DNA of 60,242 bases from Gammaproteobacteria bacterium (lineage in GTDB: Bacteria; Pseudomonadota; Gammaproteobacteria; Steroidobacterales; Steroidobacteraceae), in NCBI GenBank assembly GCA_028293805.1, contig JAQGOC010000366.1:1-60242 (forward strand), read 5' to 3'. The translations under genes and the position numbers were made by a program. A model generated the notes under the pieces. The model worked only from the letters and a program-made list of their open reading frames with translations. It did not search any database and was not told the origin of the DNA. This document shows positions 1 to 9,763 of this stretch, piece by piece (the first letter of the stretch is position 1; each line of letters begins with the position of its first letter).

Positions 1-834
1 CTGACCCTTCACACCCACGACCGCGGAAAACTCGGGCGCGTTGCAACGAACCGGTGGATACGCCCCCTGTCCATGGAGCGCGGCGAAGTATTGCAGGATG
101 CGCCGCAGCTTCTGCGGGCTCTCGGCAATGAATCCCGAGCGGAAGTCCTCGGCATGAGCGGTTTCCAACGTACACAGGAGTCGCTCGAATTCCGGTAAAT
201 CCTCCACACGCACCGCCAGGTCGGAGGCAAAGTCATCGGTACGGCCGAAGGCATGCGGATTAGCCACGTCTACGGCGAGAAACGAAACCTGGCGAGCGCC
301 GGTCTGGCGCGCCAGAGTGACAAACGACGTGAGTTCCCTGTAGTTCGCACGCTGCAAGGTCACGCGAATGCTCACCGCAGCCCCCGCATCGACGGCAGCC
401 CGGATTCCCTCGCAGACTTTTTCGAAGGCATCCAAGCCCCTGATCGCGGCGTAGGTTGCGCCGGTGGTCCCGTCCAGCGATACCGTGATGGCGTCGAACA
501 GCTCCGCTGCCCTATGCGCGTGCTTTGCAAGAGACAAGCCGGAGGTCAGGAGCCAGAGCTTCTGGCCATTCTCTATCAGCAACCGCGCAATCGCCGGCCA
601 GTCGGGGTTGAGCAGCGGTTCGCCTCCAGAGAGCAACGCCACCCGGGTCTGTAGGCGCCGCAGACTCGGCAGCAGCCGCGTTGCCGCCTCGAGACTGAGA
701 TCAGCGCGGCCATGGCGCCAATAGTCACAGGTCACGCAGCGTGAATTGCAGCGCTCGGTCAGGTATAGCGTGACCAGCGGCAGACGCTGCAGCAGCGAAC
801 CACGGTGTACCGGCTCTGCGGACAAGGGACTCAC
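1..834 (-). CDS. Radical SAM protein, 3' end cut by window
   Basis: This gene encodes 278 residues that stay open to the window edge, so the C-terminus is missing. The cluster-binding motif C-N-S-R-C-V-T-C (CxxxCxxC) sits near residue 29, which is the radical SAM signature for a 4Fe-4S cluster that cleaves S-adenosylmethionine. The SAM-binding GGEP motif follows near residue 70, and a SLDG motif lies near residue 118. The last visible residues (RCNAPEFSAVV) resemble the start of a SPASM-type region that would hold auxiliary clusters. I chose the GTG at 834 because no ATG lies upstream in frame before low-quality sequence. The substrate cannot be told from this fragment. Neighbours on the right are on the opposite strand and give no pathway clue. 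Confidence 0.85.
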   Translation of the reverse strand, partial: MSPLSAEPVHRGSLLQRLPLVTLYLTERCNSRCVTCDYWRHGRADLSLEAATRLLPSLRRLQTRVALLSGGEPLLNPDWPAIARLLIENGQKLWLLTSGLSLAKHAHRAAELFDAITVSLDGTTGATYAAIRGLDAFEKVCEGIRAAVDAGAAVSIRVTLQRANYRELTSFVTLARQTGARQVSFLAVDVANPHAFGRTDDFASDLAVRVEDLPEFERLLCTLETAHAEDFRSGFIAESPQKLRRILQYFAALHGQGAYPPVRCNAPEFSAVVGVKGQ

Positions 835-1101
835 CTGGGGCGGATTGCGGGGTCGGCGCTCGCCGACAACGGTGAAACGTGGCCGCCAAAGCACTCAGAC
901 AATGAGTCGCGCGAGCCGCGGAAAAGGTTCAAAGACGTCAGATGAGGGTCGGAGACTGCCCCGAAGTGCGTCCCCGCTCATCTTGTAGCGCGCGGCGAAT
1001 GCCAGAAGAGACGCGCACTCCGAAGCGGATGCCGCACTGCAGCAGGCGGGCCGGCGGCTCGTGCGACCTCAGGGCAGGCCCTTGGCGGCAGGTCGAGGCG
1101 C
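835..1101. other. Intergenic region with no supported gene
   Basis: This stretch separates the leftward radical SAM gene from the rightward CDGSH gene. Short open frames exist on both strands, but none has a recognisable domain or a good ribosome binding site. It probably holds only the two divergent promoters. Confidence 0.5.
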
Positions 1102-1130
1102 TTGCGACCCCATATGAGAAATCATAGTAT
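1102..1130 (+). promoter_or_regulatory. Putative sigma-70 promoter of the CDGSH gene
   Basis: TTGCGA at 1102-1107 and TAGTAT at 1125-1130 are separated by 17 nt. Each matches four of six consensus bases. The predicted transcript start near 1137 lies about 34 nt before the ATG at 1171, which supports that start over an in-frame ATG inside the promoter. Confidence 0.4.
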
Positions 1131-1170
1131 CGGCGCGGAAGCTTTAGACCTGAAACGTCCGAGACTGTCG

Positions 1171-1491
1171 ATGCCCGATCCTCTCCGCGCCCAACAAGGA
1201 CCGTCTCGCGTCGAGCTGAAGGCACGGCGCACTTACTTCTGGTGCTCATGTGGCCGTAGCAAGCGGCAGCCGTTCTGCGACGGATCCCACGCGGGCACGG
1301 AGCTCACGCCCGCGAGATTCACGCCCGGAGAAGACGGCGAGGCCGTGTTATGTGGCTGCAAGCGCACGGGTACACGGCCGTTCTGCGATGGCACCCACAA
1401 CCGCCTCGCCGTGACGGACGCCTCTGCGTCCATCCCTCAGCACGAGGCCGGCGAGGCCGGGTGCCTTCATCTTTCTGCGCCGAAGTCCTGA
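1171..1491 (+). CDS. Double CDGSH iron-sulfur domain protein
   Basis: This 106-residue protein carries two CDGSH motifs. The first reads C-S-C then CDGSH and the second C-G-C then CDGTH. Each fits the family pattern C-x-C-x2-(S/T)-x3-P-x-C-D-G-(S/T)-H. Each such motif binds a 2Fe-2S cluster through three cysteines and one histidine. Bacterial two-domain members are small soluble proteins thought to act in redox sensing or cluster transfer; a specific partner is not evident here. The ATG at 1171 fits the promoter just upstream. The extra N-terminal residues that an earlier ATG would add show no similarity to the family. Confidence 0.85.
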   Translation: MPDPLRAQQGPSRVELKARRTYFWCSCGRSKRQPFCDGSHAGTELTPARFTPGEDGEAVLCGCKRTGTRPFCDGTHNRLAVTDASASIPQHEAGEAGCLHLSAPKS

Positions 1492-1613
1492 GCTGTCGAG
1501 GCCGCTCCGGAATCTCGAACACGGCGCCGCCGCGCCAGCGGTAAGCTGCCGCCGGCTCCGGAGATTACGCCGTATATGATTTTGAGTAGCTCACCGCCGC
1601 GAGGAGGCCTGCC

Positions 1614-3044
1614 GTGGACAAGTCCGTGATCGCCGAGCGAGAGGGAGGCCTCCATAAGGCCCTCACTCGCTCCCAGGTCATCATGATCGGGCTCGGTGGC
1701 GCGATCGGTACCGGCCTGTTCATGGGCAGCGGACTTGCGATCGGCTACGCGGGACCAGCGGTAGTCCTGAGCTTCGCGATCGCGGCCCTTGCGGCCGTGG
1801 CAATGGTCTTCAGCCTGTCGGAAATGGCGGTCGTGCATCCAACCGCCGGCTCATTCGGCACTTACGCGGAGATCTACCTCAATCCCTGGGCGGGGTTCAT
1901 CGTGCGCTACGCCTATTGGATGGCGCAGGTGATCGCGATAGGCGGGGAGGCCGTGGCGGCCGGCGTTTACATGACCTTCTGGTTTCCCGATACGCCGCTG
2001 TGGATGTGGTCGGTCGGTTTCGCGTTCGTGCTCCTGTATTTCAACTCCCGGTCGGTGAACCACTTCGGCTCGATCGAATACTGGTTTGCCATGATCAAAG
2101 TCGTGGCCATCGTGCTGTTCATCATCCTGGGCGCCACGATGATCTTCGGCCTCGGCCGCGAGCCGGCGGGCTTTCACAACCTCACCGGCCTGCCCGGTGG
2201 GTTCATGCCGCACGGTTTCGGTGGTGTCTGGATGGGAGTGCTGGTGGGCGTGCTGTCGTTCAACGGCATCGAAGTCATCGCGGTCACCTCTGGAGAGACC
2301 CGCGATCCCGTCAGGGATATTCCGGCCGCCCTTCGGAACATGGGAGTGCGCCTATTCCTGTTCTACATCCTGGCGCTCGGCATCGTGGTGACGATCGTCC
2401 CGTGGACCGAGACCGGTGCAACCGTCGTGACGCAGAGCCCGTTCGTACGCGTATTTGCGAATTCGGGAATCATGCACGCGGCCGGAATCATGAACTTCGT
2501 GGTGTTGACTGCCGCCCTGTCGAGCATGAACACCAACGTCTATCTGTGCTCGCGGATGCTGTTCTCGCTCTCCCGTGGCGACTACGCACCGCGCTTTCTG
2601 GGCCGGCTCAGCAAGAACGGCACGCCGGTCGCCGCGATTCTGACCTCGGGCGTGTGCATCCTGCTGGCTGCGGGCGTCTCCAGGCTGACGCCGAAGGCCT
2701 ATAACTATCTGTTCGGGGTGGCGCTCTTCGACGCGATCATCGTCTGGATCGCCATCCTGCTCAGCCACCTGAGCTTCCGCCGCCGGCATCGCAAGGAGAA
2801 CCTGCCGGTGCGGATGCCGTTCTTTCCTGTCGTGCAGATCGTCGGGCTGGTCTTACTGTGCGCCGTGCTGATTACGATGGGCTTGGACAACGATGCCTGG
2901 AGCACTTCATGGCTCGTCGGTTTCCCCTGCCTGGTGGTGCTGTCGATCGTCTACTTCGTCCGCCGCAGGCGGCGGGACCGAAATGCCGCCGGCCTGCTGG
3001 CAATGGCGTCCGCGGCGGAGGCGGACAAGACCGGAATGTCCTAG
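1614..3044 (+). CDS. Amino acid permease, APC superfamily
   Basis: The 476-residue product is a hydrophobic inner-membrane protein with about twelve predicted transmembrane segments. Near residue 27 it has the run GLGGAIGTGLF, typical of the amino acid transporter branch of the APC superfamily (ProY, GabP, AnsP relatives). Such proteins import amino acids with protons. The start is a GTG preceded by a clear GAGGAGG ribosome binding site at about 7 nt spacing. The downstream genes encode a PLP dehydratase, an aminotransferase and an ornithine cyclodeaminase relative, so the cargo is probably an amino acid they degrade. Its stop codon overlaps the stop of the convergent dehydratase gene within a CTAG palindrome. 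Confidence 0.88.
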   Translation: MDKSVIAEREGGLHKALTRSQVIMIGLGGAIGTGLFMGSGLAIGYAGPAVVLSFAIAALAAVAMVFSLSEMAVVHPTAGSFGTYAEIYLNPWAGFIVRYAYWMAQVIAIGGEAVAAGVYMTFWFPDTPLWMWSVGFAFVLLYFNSRSVNHFGSIEYWFAMIKVVAIVLFIILGATMIFGLGREPAGFHNLTGLPGGFMPHGFGGVWMGVLVGVLSFNGIEVIAVTSGETRDPVRDIPAALRNMGVRLFLFYILALGIVVTIVPWTETGATVVTQSPFVRVFANSGIMHAAGIMNFVVLTAALSSMNTNVYLCSRMLFSLSRGDYAPRFLGRLSKNGTPVAAILTSGVCILLAAGVSRLTPKAYNYLFGVALFDAIIVWIAILLSHLSFRRRHRKENLPVRMPFFPVVQIVGLVLLCAVLITMGLDNDAWSTSWLVGFPCLVVLSIVYFVRRRRRDRNAAGLLAMASAAEADKTGMS

Positions 3045-4012
3045 GGCAAGGGTACGTTGCCCTGCAGAATTGTCGTCAGCATCGCATTGTCGAGATTGCC
3101 GCCCGAGACTACGGCACAGACCTTGGACTGCTCATAGCGTCCCGACAGTGCGGCGGCGACGGATATCGCTCCCGCGCCCTCGGCGACCACCCGGTTGTGC
3201 TCCACCATCACCTTGATGGCGGCCGCCACTTCGGCAAGCGATACCGTGATCACGCCGTCGAGCGTGCTTTGGATCAAAGGCCACATTTCAGGTAGCACGG
3301 TCCCGAAGCCCACGCCGCTGACGAATCCCGGCTCATGCGGTGTTTCAACGGGGCCGCCCGCGGCCAGGGCCGCCCGACAGGGGTGCGCAGTTTCCAACTC
3401 GCAAGCGATGATCCGCACGCCGGGCTTCAAAATGCGGACCGCACAGGCGATTGCGCACGCGAGGCCGCCGCCGCCGAACGGCACGAGGATCGCTTCGACA
3501 TCCGGGAACTGCTGCAGGATCTCAACACCGACGGTCGCGTCGCCTGCGAGGCAGGCCGGATCGCGCACGGCATCGATGTAGACGCCCTGCTGGCCGCTCA
3601 AGCCCCCAACCTGGATCGCACGCCACCAGTCCTCCACCGACAGCATTTCGATGCGCGCGCCCAACCGTCGCAGCTTCTCCAGTTTCGCCTCGGGCGCATT
3701 GGCCGGCACCACCGCGGTACCGGTGATGCCGAGCTCCCGAGCCATCCAGGCCACGCCCAGTGCGCTGTTGCCCGAGCTGGAGGTATAGATCCCCGCGGCC
3801 AGCTGCGCTGGCGTCCGCGCCCGGACCGCGCTGCCGACGGGACGGATTTTGAACGAGCCGATGGGCTGCAGATTTTCCAACTTCAGGCGCACATTTTTGC
3901 CCGGGGGCGCCGCCGCGCAGGCGACGACCGGGGACACCATGGCCAGACCTTCCAGTCGCGCCTGAGCGGCCCGGATCTCGTTCATTCCGACGGGTTTCAC
4001 CTGCTCTAACAT
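3041..4012 (-). CDS. PLP-dependent threonine/serine dehydratase-like enzyme
   Basis: The 323-residue product belongs to fold-type II PLP enzymes. It has the lysine motif S-F-K-I-R-P (K55 forms the Schiff base), the asparagine loop S-S-S-G-N-S near residue 87, and a GGGGL phosphate-binding loop near residue 185. The opening IRAAQARL is typical of threonine dehydratase and threo-3-hydroxyaspartate ammonia-lyase. It lacks the C-terminal ACT regulatory domain of biosynthetic IlvA, so a catabolic role is likely. A GAGGAG ribosome binding site lies about 13 nt before the ATG at 4012; an internal ATG at 3985 is an alternative. Exact substrate is unknown. Confidence 0.85.
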   Translation of the reverse strand: MLEQVKPVGMNEIRAAQARLEGLAMVSPVVACAAAPPGKNVRLKLENLQPIGSFKIRPVGSAVRARTPAQLAAGIYTSSSGNSALGVAWMARELGITGTAVVPANAPEAKLEKLRRLGARIEMLSVEDWWRAIQVGGLSGQQGVYIDAVRDPACLAGDATVGVEILQQFPDVEAILVPFGGGGLACAIACAVRILKPGVRIIACELETAHPCRAALAAGGPVETPHEPGFVSGVGFGTVLPEMWPLIQSTLDGVITVSLAEVAAAIKVMVEHNRVVAEGAGAISVAAALSGRYEQSKVCAVVSGGNLDNAMLTTILQGNVPLP

Positions 4013-4143
4013 TTGGAATCGCTGCTCCTCGTGGTCGCCGTTGCCGCGGCTGCCGGCGCCCGGCTTTTTTGCGCAGTGCACGCCAGGCTGCCTGCCCGCG
4101 GCTGTGAAATTGCAGGCCATTGCGCCGGCCGCGGGGGTGATAA

Positions 4144-4172
4144 TTGTAGAATCATATGATATTGCATATAAT
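4144..4172 (+). promoter_or_regulatory. Strong sigma-70 promoter of the aminotransferase gene
   Basis: TTGTAG at 4144-4149 is followed after exactly 17 nt by a perfect TATAAT at 4167-4172. The stretch is strikingly AT-rich against the local GC content. The predicted transcript start is about 4179, which leaves a leader of about 28 nt before the ATG at 4207. An in-frame ATG at 4156 lies inside the promoter and therefore cannot be the start. Confidence 0.7.
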
Positions 4173-4206
4173 GCGCTCCGGCCAATTTTTGCGGGAACTG
4201 AGCGCC

Positions 4207-5358
4207 ATGGAACCAGACTTTGCCAGCTTGAGAAAGGAATTCCCGGTTCTGGAGCGCAAGACCTATCTGAACAGCGGCTCGTACTGCGCTTTGGCGAACG
4301 ACGTGAAGGCATCGATCGAGGCCTACATGGACGACCGGCTGGCGATCGGCGCCAACTGGGACGTCTGGGTGACGAAGAACGAGGCCGTACGCGAGTTGAC
4401 TGCGAAGCTGCTGCGCGCGACGCCCGATGAGATTGCTGTCACCGCCTCGGTATCCGCCGGGCTGAATGCGCTCGCCAGCGCGCTCGACTTCTCCGGGCCG
4501 CGAAATAAAGTCGTCATCAGCGATTTCGAATTTCCCACCAACGCGCAGATCTGGTACGCCCAGGAGCCGCGAGGTGCCAAAGTGGTGCGCGTGCCGCGCG
4601 ACGCCAGCGGGTACATTCCCGCGGAAAGTTTTGCCGCCGCGATCGACGAGAACACGCAGCTGGTGGCGATCACGCACGTCTGCTTCCGCAATGGCGCGAA
4701 ACTGGAGATTCCCGAGATCGTCCGCCTGGCCCATGCCAAGGGCGCCAAGGTGCTGCTGGACTGCTACCAGGCGGTCGGAGCGATCGACATCGACGTGAAA
4801 AAGCTGGACGTCGATTTCGCCGTGGGCGGCATGCTGAAGTACCTGCTGGGAACCGCCGGCATCGGCTTCATGTACGTCCGGGATTCGTTTACCCGGTCGC
4901 TGGTGCCGACGAACTCCGGTTGGTTCGCGCAGGCCGACATCGCGGCGATGGACATCACCGCCAATCGTCCCCACCCCAGTGCACGCCGCTTCGAAGCGGG
5001 CACACCGGCCGTGGTGAACTGCTACGCTTGCGAAGCGGGCCTGAAATTTCTGTTGAATGTCGGCACGCCGGCCATTGAAAAGCGCAACCTCGCGCTGACG
5101 CGGCGCTGCATGGAGAGGCTCGTCGATATCGGCTGGCCCAGCCTCACGCCGACCCAGGACACGCGCCGCGGGGCTACGGTGGCCATAGCGTCGCGTGACA
5201 GCGGCGGACTGTCCAAGGCGCTCATGAAGCGCGACATCGTCACCTCCCATCGGGACAACAATCTTCGTGCGAGTTTCCATTTCTACAACAACGAAGCCGA
5301 CATAGAATCGTTCGTTGCGGCAATGAAGGATCTGCGCGGGGAATTCAGCCCCGGCTGA
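4207..5358 (+). CDS. Class V aminotransferase-fold PLP enzyme
   Basis: The 383-residue product has the fold-type I architecture of class V aminotransferases, which includes cysteine desulfurases, isopenicillin N epimerases and kynureninase-like enzymes. The PLP lysine is K211 in the segment G-G-M-L-K-Y-L-L-G. The aspartate that pairs with the PLP ring nitrogen is in LLDCYQ, about 34 residues earlier. The N-terminus L-N-S-G-S-Y is typical of the group. It lacks an obvious cysteine-desulfurase active-site cysteine loop, so sulfur transfer is not implied. It lies divergently from the dehydratase and 77 nt before the ornithine cyclodeaminase relative. Reaction and substrate remain open. Confidence 0.82.
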   Translation: MEPDFASLRKEFPVLERKTYLNSGSYCALANDVKASIEAYMDDRLAIGANWDVWVTKNEAVRELTAKLLRATPDEIAVTASVSAGLNALASALDFSGPRNKVVISDFEFPTNAQIWYAQEPRGAKVVRVPRDASGYIPAESFAAAIDENTQLVAITHVCFRNGAKLEIPEIVRLAHAKGAKVLLDCYQAVGAIDIDVKKLDVDFAVGGMLKYLLGTAGIGFMYVRDSFTRSLVPTNSGWFAQADIAAMDITANRPHPSARRFEAGTPAVVNCYACEAGLKFLLNVGTPAIEKRNLALTRRCMERLVDIGWPSLTPTQDTRRGATVAIASRDSGGLSKALMKRDIVTSHRDNNLRASFHFYNNEADIESFVAAMKDLRGEFSPG

Positions 5359-5435
5359 GTCCGCGAGATCGCTGCGGGCACCTTGGCGCCTGTGGACATC
5401 ATGGCCCGTCGTACGTCTTCGCGGGCAACGCAGGG

Positions 5436-6425
5436 GTGAACGTGGAAATTCGAGTATTGCGCGGGGCGGACGTGCACGATCTGCTGCCGATGGCGGAGTG
5501 CGTCGATCTGATGCATCGGACGATGAGTGCCGTCTCGGAGGGCCGCGTGGTGCTGCCGCTTCGGTCGATTCTCGTCATGCCGGGCGATCAGGGAATGATG
5601 GGCAACATGCCGGGTTACCTCGGAGAGCCGGAGTGCTTCGGGATCAAGCTCGTGAGCCTCATGCCGCGCAACAAGCCGCCGCAGTATTCGTCACACCTCG
5701 GCCTCGTGCTGCTGTTTGAAATCGAGCATGGACAGCCGGTCGCCATAGTGGATGCCGCTGCAATCACGGCCATACGCACCGCTGCTGCGAGCGGTTTGGC
5801 TACGCGGCTCCTCGCAAAGCCCGATGCCTCGGATCTGGCACTCCTGGGCGCCGGCGAACAGGCGAGCAGTCACCTCGACGCCATGCTGAGCGTGCGCAAG
5901 CTGCGCCGCATCCGGGTCTGGGCCCGGGACAGCAGCAAGGCCGCGGCTTTTGCGCAAACTGAAGGCGCCAGACATGGGGTTACCATTGAAGTTGCACAAA
6001 CACCTCGTGAAGCCGTGCTCAGGGCCGACATCATCTGCACTGTCACCAAGGCACGTGAGCCGATTCTTCTCGGCGAATGGCTCGAACCGGGCGTACATCT
6101 GAACGTCGTAGGCTCGAGCATTGCCAGCGCGGCTGAGATCGACACGCCCGCGGTGGTGAAGTCGCGTTTCTTCGTGGATTATCGAGGCTCGACGATCAAC
6201 GAAGGTGGCGAGTACCTGACCGCGCTCAGAGCCGGGGCGATCACGTCGGATCACATCCTCGCGGAGATCGGCGAAGTCGCGAATGGATCGAAGGTCGGCC
6301 GCGAGTCGCCGCGTGACGTAACTCTCTACAAGTCACTAGGAATAGCACCACAGGATCTCGCTTCGGCGCACTACGTGCTGCAGAAAGCCCGTGCCGCCGG
6401 TGTGGGACAGATCATCGACCTCTAG
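5436..6425 (+). CDS. Ornithine cyclodeaminase/mu-crystallin family protein
   Basis: The 329-residue product matches the OCD/mu-crystallin family of NAD(P)-dependent enzymes. The dinucleotide-binding glycine motif is LLGAGEQA near residue 135. The upstream segment [14 protein letters not shown] holds the conserved region next to the nicotinamide site. Family members include ornithine cyclodeaminase, alanine dehydrogenase and imine or ketimine reductases, so the exact substrate cannot be given. It probably forms one transcript with the aminotransferase. The start is a GTG, either at 5436 or at the nearby GTG at 5442. Its stop overlaps the stop of ligD within a CTAG palindrome. Confidence 0.85.
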   Translation: MNVEIRVLRGADVHDLLPMAECVDLMHRTMSAVSEGRVVLPLRSILVMPGDQGMMGNMPGYLGEPECFGIKLVSLMPRNKPPQYSSHLGLVLLFEIEHGQPVAIVDAAAITAIRTAAASGLATRLLAKPDASDLALLGAGEQASSHLDAMLSVRKLRRIRVWARDSSKAAAFAQTEGARHGVTIEVAQTPREAVLRADIICTVTKAREPILLGEWLEPGVHLNVVGSSIASAAEIDTPAVVKSRFFVDYRGSTINEGGEYLTALRAGAITSDHILAEIGEVANGSKVGRESPRDVTLYKSLGIAPQDLASAHYVLQKARAAGVGQIIDL

Positions 6426-9400
6426 CGCGGCGTGTGTGCCGGAGCACGCCGGCGATCTGCGGACGAGCCTCGCCCACCGACTCCGGGCGCCGCCTCGGCG
6501 TTCTGGCCCTTGGATATGAGCTCTATCGCTCGCACGATGGGGCGCTCGGCCTCGTCGTACCCTCTCCATGCTTTGCTTTTCTTTATGAGGGCCGGAGCGG
6601 TTCGCACCGTGAATTTGCCCGGATCGAGTCCGGTGCGGACTTGTTCCCACGTGATCGGCATCGAGACGGGAGCTCCGGCGCGCGCGCGCGGCGACAGCGG
6701 TGCCACGGCCGTCGACATGCGGTCGTTGCGAAGATAATCCAGAAAGATGAGCCCCTTGCGGGCGCTCTTCGACATGTTGATGAGGTAGCGGTCCGGACTG
6801 GCCGCAGCCATCTGGCGGCACACTTCGCGCGCAAAGGCCTTGACCAGGGGCCAGTCCAGCTTCGCATTTCGCGGGTGCGCCAGTGGCGTCACCACGTGCA
6901 GTCCCTTGCCGCCGGTCGTCTTGCAGAAACTTTCGAGCCCCAGGGCAGAGAGGCGTGCGCGCATTTCGTGAGCGGCCTCCATCACCGCACCGAAACCGAC
7001 GTCGGGAGCGGGGTCGAGGTCGAACACAAGACGTCCGGGCACATCGGGGTTGCCCGGCTCGCAGTTCCAGGGATGCAACTCGAGGCCACCGCTCTGGGCC
7101 ACTGCGGCCAGAGCCTCGATACGGTTGATCACCACATAAGGCTGGCGGTCGCCGGAGACGCGCGTCAGGTCGAATAGATTGGACATGCCGGGCATGGCAT
7201 GCCTCTGAAAGAATTTCTCGCCCTCGATGCCGTCGGGGGCTCGCACGATCGAGCACGGCCGCCCCTTGATGTGCGGCAGGAGCCACTCGCCGACATCGGC
7301 AAAATACTGTGCCAGATCCAACTTCGTGACCGGACGGCCATCGTTGGCGTGCGGCCAGAGCGTTTTGTCAGGCTTCGAAATCACGACCCCCATGACGACT
7401 CCGGGTGTTTGCGACCCCGAAGACGCAGAGTGCGGAGCGCTCGCGCGAGACGCTGCGGCGCGATGTGACCTCGTGTTCGAAGAAGGTTTCGCAGCGTTCT
7501 TCGCAGCCTTGCTCGCAGCGCCTTTCCCAGCGTCCTCCGCGGTTCCCTCTGCCGCACTCTTCGCCGTGCTCTTCGTTGCGCCTCGTGCTGCGCGCCCTGT
7601 TGAGCTCTTCGTAGAGCTTCCCGTGGAGGTCTTTGTTGAATTCCTGGTTGCCGCACTCGCCGTGGGTTTTCGAGCGTTGTGCGCGCTACCGTTTGCCGCC
7701 CGCCTTGCGGCCCTCTTGGCTGTGCTACCGGCGGCACTTTTTGCCGCTTCACGCGGCTCGCCGGGCGATGGCAATATCGCGGTGGCGTCCGCCGGGGCAG
7801 GCGTCTCCGCGCGAACTTCCGCGGCCGGCTTGTCGTCGCGCAGGCCTTTGAATGCCGCCTGGCGAACATTGCCGCCCTCGGTCCAGCCGGCGAACTCGAT
7901 CTCGGCAACGAGCTCGGGCTTTACCCATCGGACCTTGCGTCCTGTGGGCACGGGGACTCGTTCCTCGAACGGACTCTCGTCGCTCGCCACTTTGCGCAAA
8001 CGCGGCATCAACGCCCTGACCTTCTCGCCACTGAAACCCGTGCCGACGCGACCGACCGGGACGAGTTTGCCGTCGCGATGTACCCCGACGATCAACGAGC
8101 GCAATTCCGTACCATCGGACGTCCAGCCGCCGATGACCACTTCATGCCCGGTGCGGCACTTGGATTTGACCCAACTCCCCGACCGGCCGGAGCGATACGG
8201 CGCGTTGATCTGTTTGGAAATGATTCCCTCGAGCGCTATCCGGCACGCCGAGCGCAGAATCGCATCGCCTGGCGTCTCGAGATGATCGAGATAACGGATA
8301 TGTGCGGTGCTTTGGCCGGATTGCGATTCCAACAGCTCCTGCAGGCGGCGCTTGCGCTCCACCAGCGGCAGCGGGCGCAGGTCCTCCCCTTGCGCAAACA
8401 GGAGATCGAAGACGAAGAACACGAGCGTGTCAGTACGGCCTTCCGAAAGCGCGGTCTGCAGTGCAGAGAAGTCGGGCGCGCCGTGTCGGTTCAATGCGAC
8501 GGCCTCGCCGTCGATGATGCAATCCGGCAGACTGCGCGCGGCTTGCGCGATCGAGTCGAACCTTGCCGTCCAATCGAGGCCCTTGCGCGTTTTCAATACG
8601 GCGCGCCCGGCCTCGACGCGCAGCTGCAGACGGTAGCCGTCGAGCTTTATTTCGTGTGCCCAACCGGCGGCGTCGGGCGGCCGCTCGACGAGCAGACAGA
8701 GCTGCGGCTCGATGAAATCCGGCATCGCTGCGTGAGCGGGCTTGCTGGCGCGAGCAACGGCTGGCGCTGAGGCCTTCGAGGCAGCAGCGCCTTTTCCTCC
8801 CTTTGACACGCGCTTCGGGCGCTCGGCCGCCCCTGATGTGGGGCGCACTGACACGTGGGCGCGCTGCGGAGACTTCGATGGGCTGGACTTGGATTGCTTC
8901 GGGCGCGCCGCCGATCGCGGCGGCGTCGCTTTTGCCGGCGCCGCTCGTGGCGCCTGGGCAGCGTCCGCCCTGTTGGAATTCCAGACCGCGTCGGCCTTGG
9001 CGGCCCGGCTCCGAGCCAGCATAAAGGGCTTCGGAGCACGCCCCTTGCCCGCGGCAATCTGCGCCATCGTGCGGCCGGACGCGACCGAACGGTCTTGCGC
9101 GAGCAGCGAATCGCTGTCGCCCGGACGTGCGTATTCGTCCCGGTGTTTGATCAGCAGCCAGTTGGTGCGCTTGCCGCCAAAGCGATCGCCTTTCATACGC
9201 ACGAGCACCCAACTCCCGTGCAGGCGCTGGCCTTCGAGCGCGAATTTCAACTCGCCGGCGGCGAGTGCGGCTTCGGGTGAGGTGTTGCCTTCGGGTGCCC
9301 AGAAACCCCGGTCCCAGAGTTGCACTGTACCGCCGCCGTATTGACCCGCCGGAATGGTGCCTTCGAAGTCTCCATAGGCGAGCGGATGGTCTTCGACTTC

Positions 9401-9631
9401 AACAGCCAGTCGTTTTTCGCCGGGATCGAGCGAGAAGCCGCGCGTCACTGCCCAGGATTTGAACACACCGTCCAGCTCGAGGCGCAGGTCGTAATGAAGG
9501 CGGCGCGCGGCGTGTTTCTGAACGACGAAGCGCCGATACTCGGCTGGGACTACGCCGACGGCGCCGCTCGGTTCAGCCGTTCGGGTGAAATCGCGCTTGG
9601 CGCGATACTTCGAGAGTTTCCGACTGCCCAT
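6422..9631 (-). CDS. ligD: Multifunctional DNA ligase D (PE-ligase-polymerase)
   Basis: The 1069-residue protein is the ATP-dependent end-joining ligase of bacterial non-homologous end joining. Residues 30-190 form the 3'-phosphoesterase domain, with H-Y-D-L-R-L near residue 46. The ligase core spans roughly 303-600, and the nucleotidyl lysine is K329 in E-I-K-L-D-G-Y-R. A primase-polymerase domain covers about 745-1040 and contains D-L-D-P. The order PE-ligase-polymerase is that of Pseudomonas LigD. Two low-complexity Ala/Lys/Ser/Pro linkers, about 215-300 and 605-745, separate the domains; the second is unusually long. No ku gene is present in the window, although LigD normally acts with Ku. 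Confidence 0.95.
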   Translation of the reverse strand: MGSRKLSKYRAKRDFTRTAEPSGAVGVVPAEYRRFVVQKHAARRLHYDLRLELDGVFKSWAVTRGFSLDPGEKRLAVEVEDHPLAYGDFEGTIPAGQYGGGTVQLWDRGFWAPEGNTSPEAALAAGELKFALEGQRLHGSWVLVRMKGDRFGGKRTNWLLIKHRDEYARPGDSDSLLAQDRSVASGRTMAQIAAGKGRAPKPFMLARSRAAKADAVWNSNRADAAQAPRAAPAKATPPRSAARPKQSKSSPSKSPQRAHVSVRPTSGAAERPKRVSKGGKGAAASKASAPAVARASKPAHAAMPDFIEPQLCLLVERPPDAAGWAHEIKLDGYRLQLRVEAGRAVLKTRKGLDWTARFDSIAQAARSLPDCIIDGEAVALNRHGAPDFSALQTALSEGRTDTLVFFVFDLLFAQGEDLRPLPLVERKRRLQELLESQSGQSTAHIRYLDHLETPGDAILRSACRIALEGIISKQINAPYRSGRSGSWVKSKCRTGHEVVIGGWTSDGTELRSLIVGVHRDGKLVPVGRVGTGFSGEKVRALMPRLRKVASDESPFEERVPVPTGRKVRWVKPELVAEIEFAGWTEGGNVRQAAFKGLRDDKPAAEVRAETPAPADATAILPSPGEPREAAKSAAGSTAKRAARRAANGSAHNARKPTASAATRNSTKTSTGSSTKSSTGRAARGATKSTAKSAAEGTAEDAGKGAASKAAKNAAKPSSNTRSHRAAASRASAPHSASSGSQTPGVVMGVVISKPDKTLWPHANDGRPVTKLDLAQYFADVGEWLLPHIKGRPCSIVRAPDGIEGEKFFQRHAMPGMSNLFDLTRVSGDRQPYVVINRIEALAAVAQSGGLELHPWNCEPGNPDVPGRLVFDLDPAPDVGFGAVMEAAHEMRARLSALGLESFCKTTGGKGLHVVTPLAHPRNAKLDWPLVKAFAREVCRQMAAASPDRYLINMSKSARKGLIFLDYLRNDRMSTAVAPLSPRARAGAPVSMPITWEQVRTGLDPGKFTVRTAPALIKKSKAWRGYDEAERPIVRAIELISKGQNAEAAPGVGGRGSSADRRRAPAHTPR

Positions 9632-9763
9632 GTAGCTCCCCGGCCATTGCTGGGACCGCGGTGAGCCCGGGCGTCGCGTCGGCCACGACGCCTGCGACGA
9701 CTACGCCGCCCGAGGACAGCAAGTCCTCGAGCTTTGCGTAGCCACAAATGTGCCCGCCGGGGC

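Noticed and set aside
4006..5280. A 424-residue open frame on the minus strand
   Set aside because: It is antisense to the aminotransferase gene, which has the conserved PLP motifs and its own promoter.
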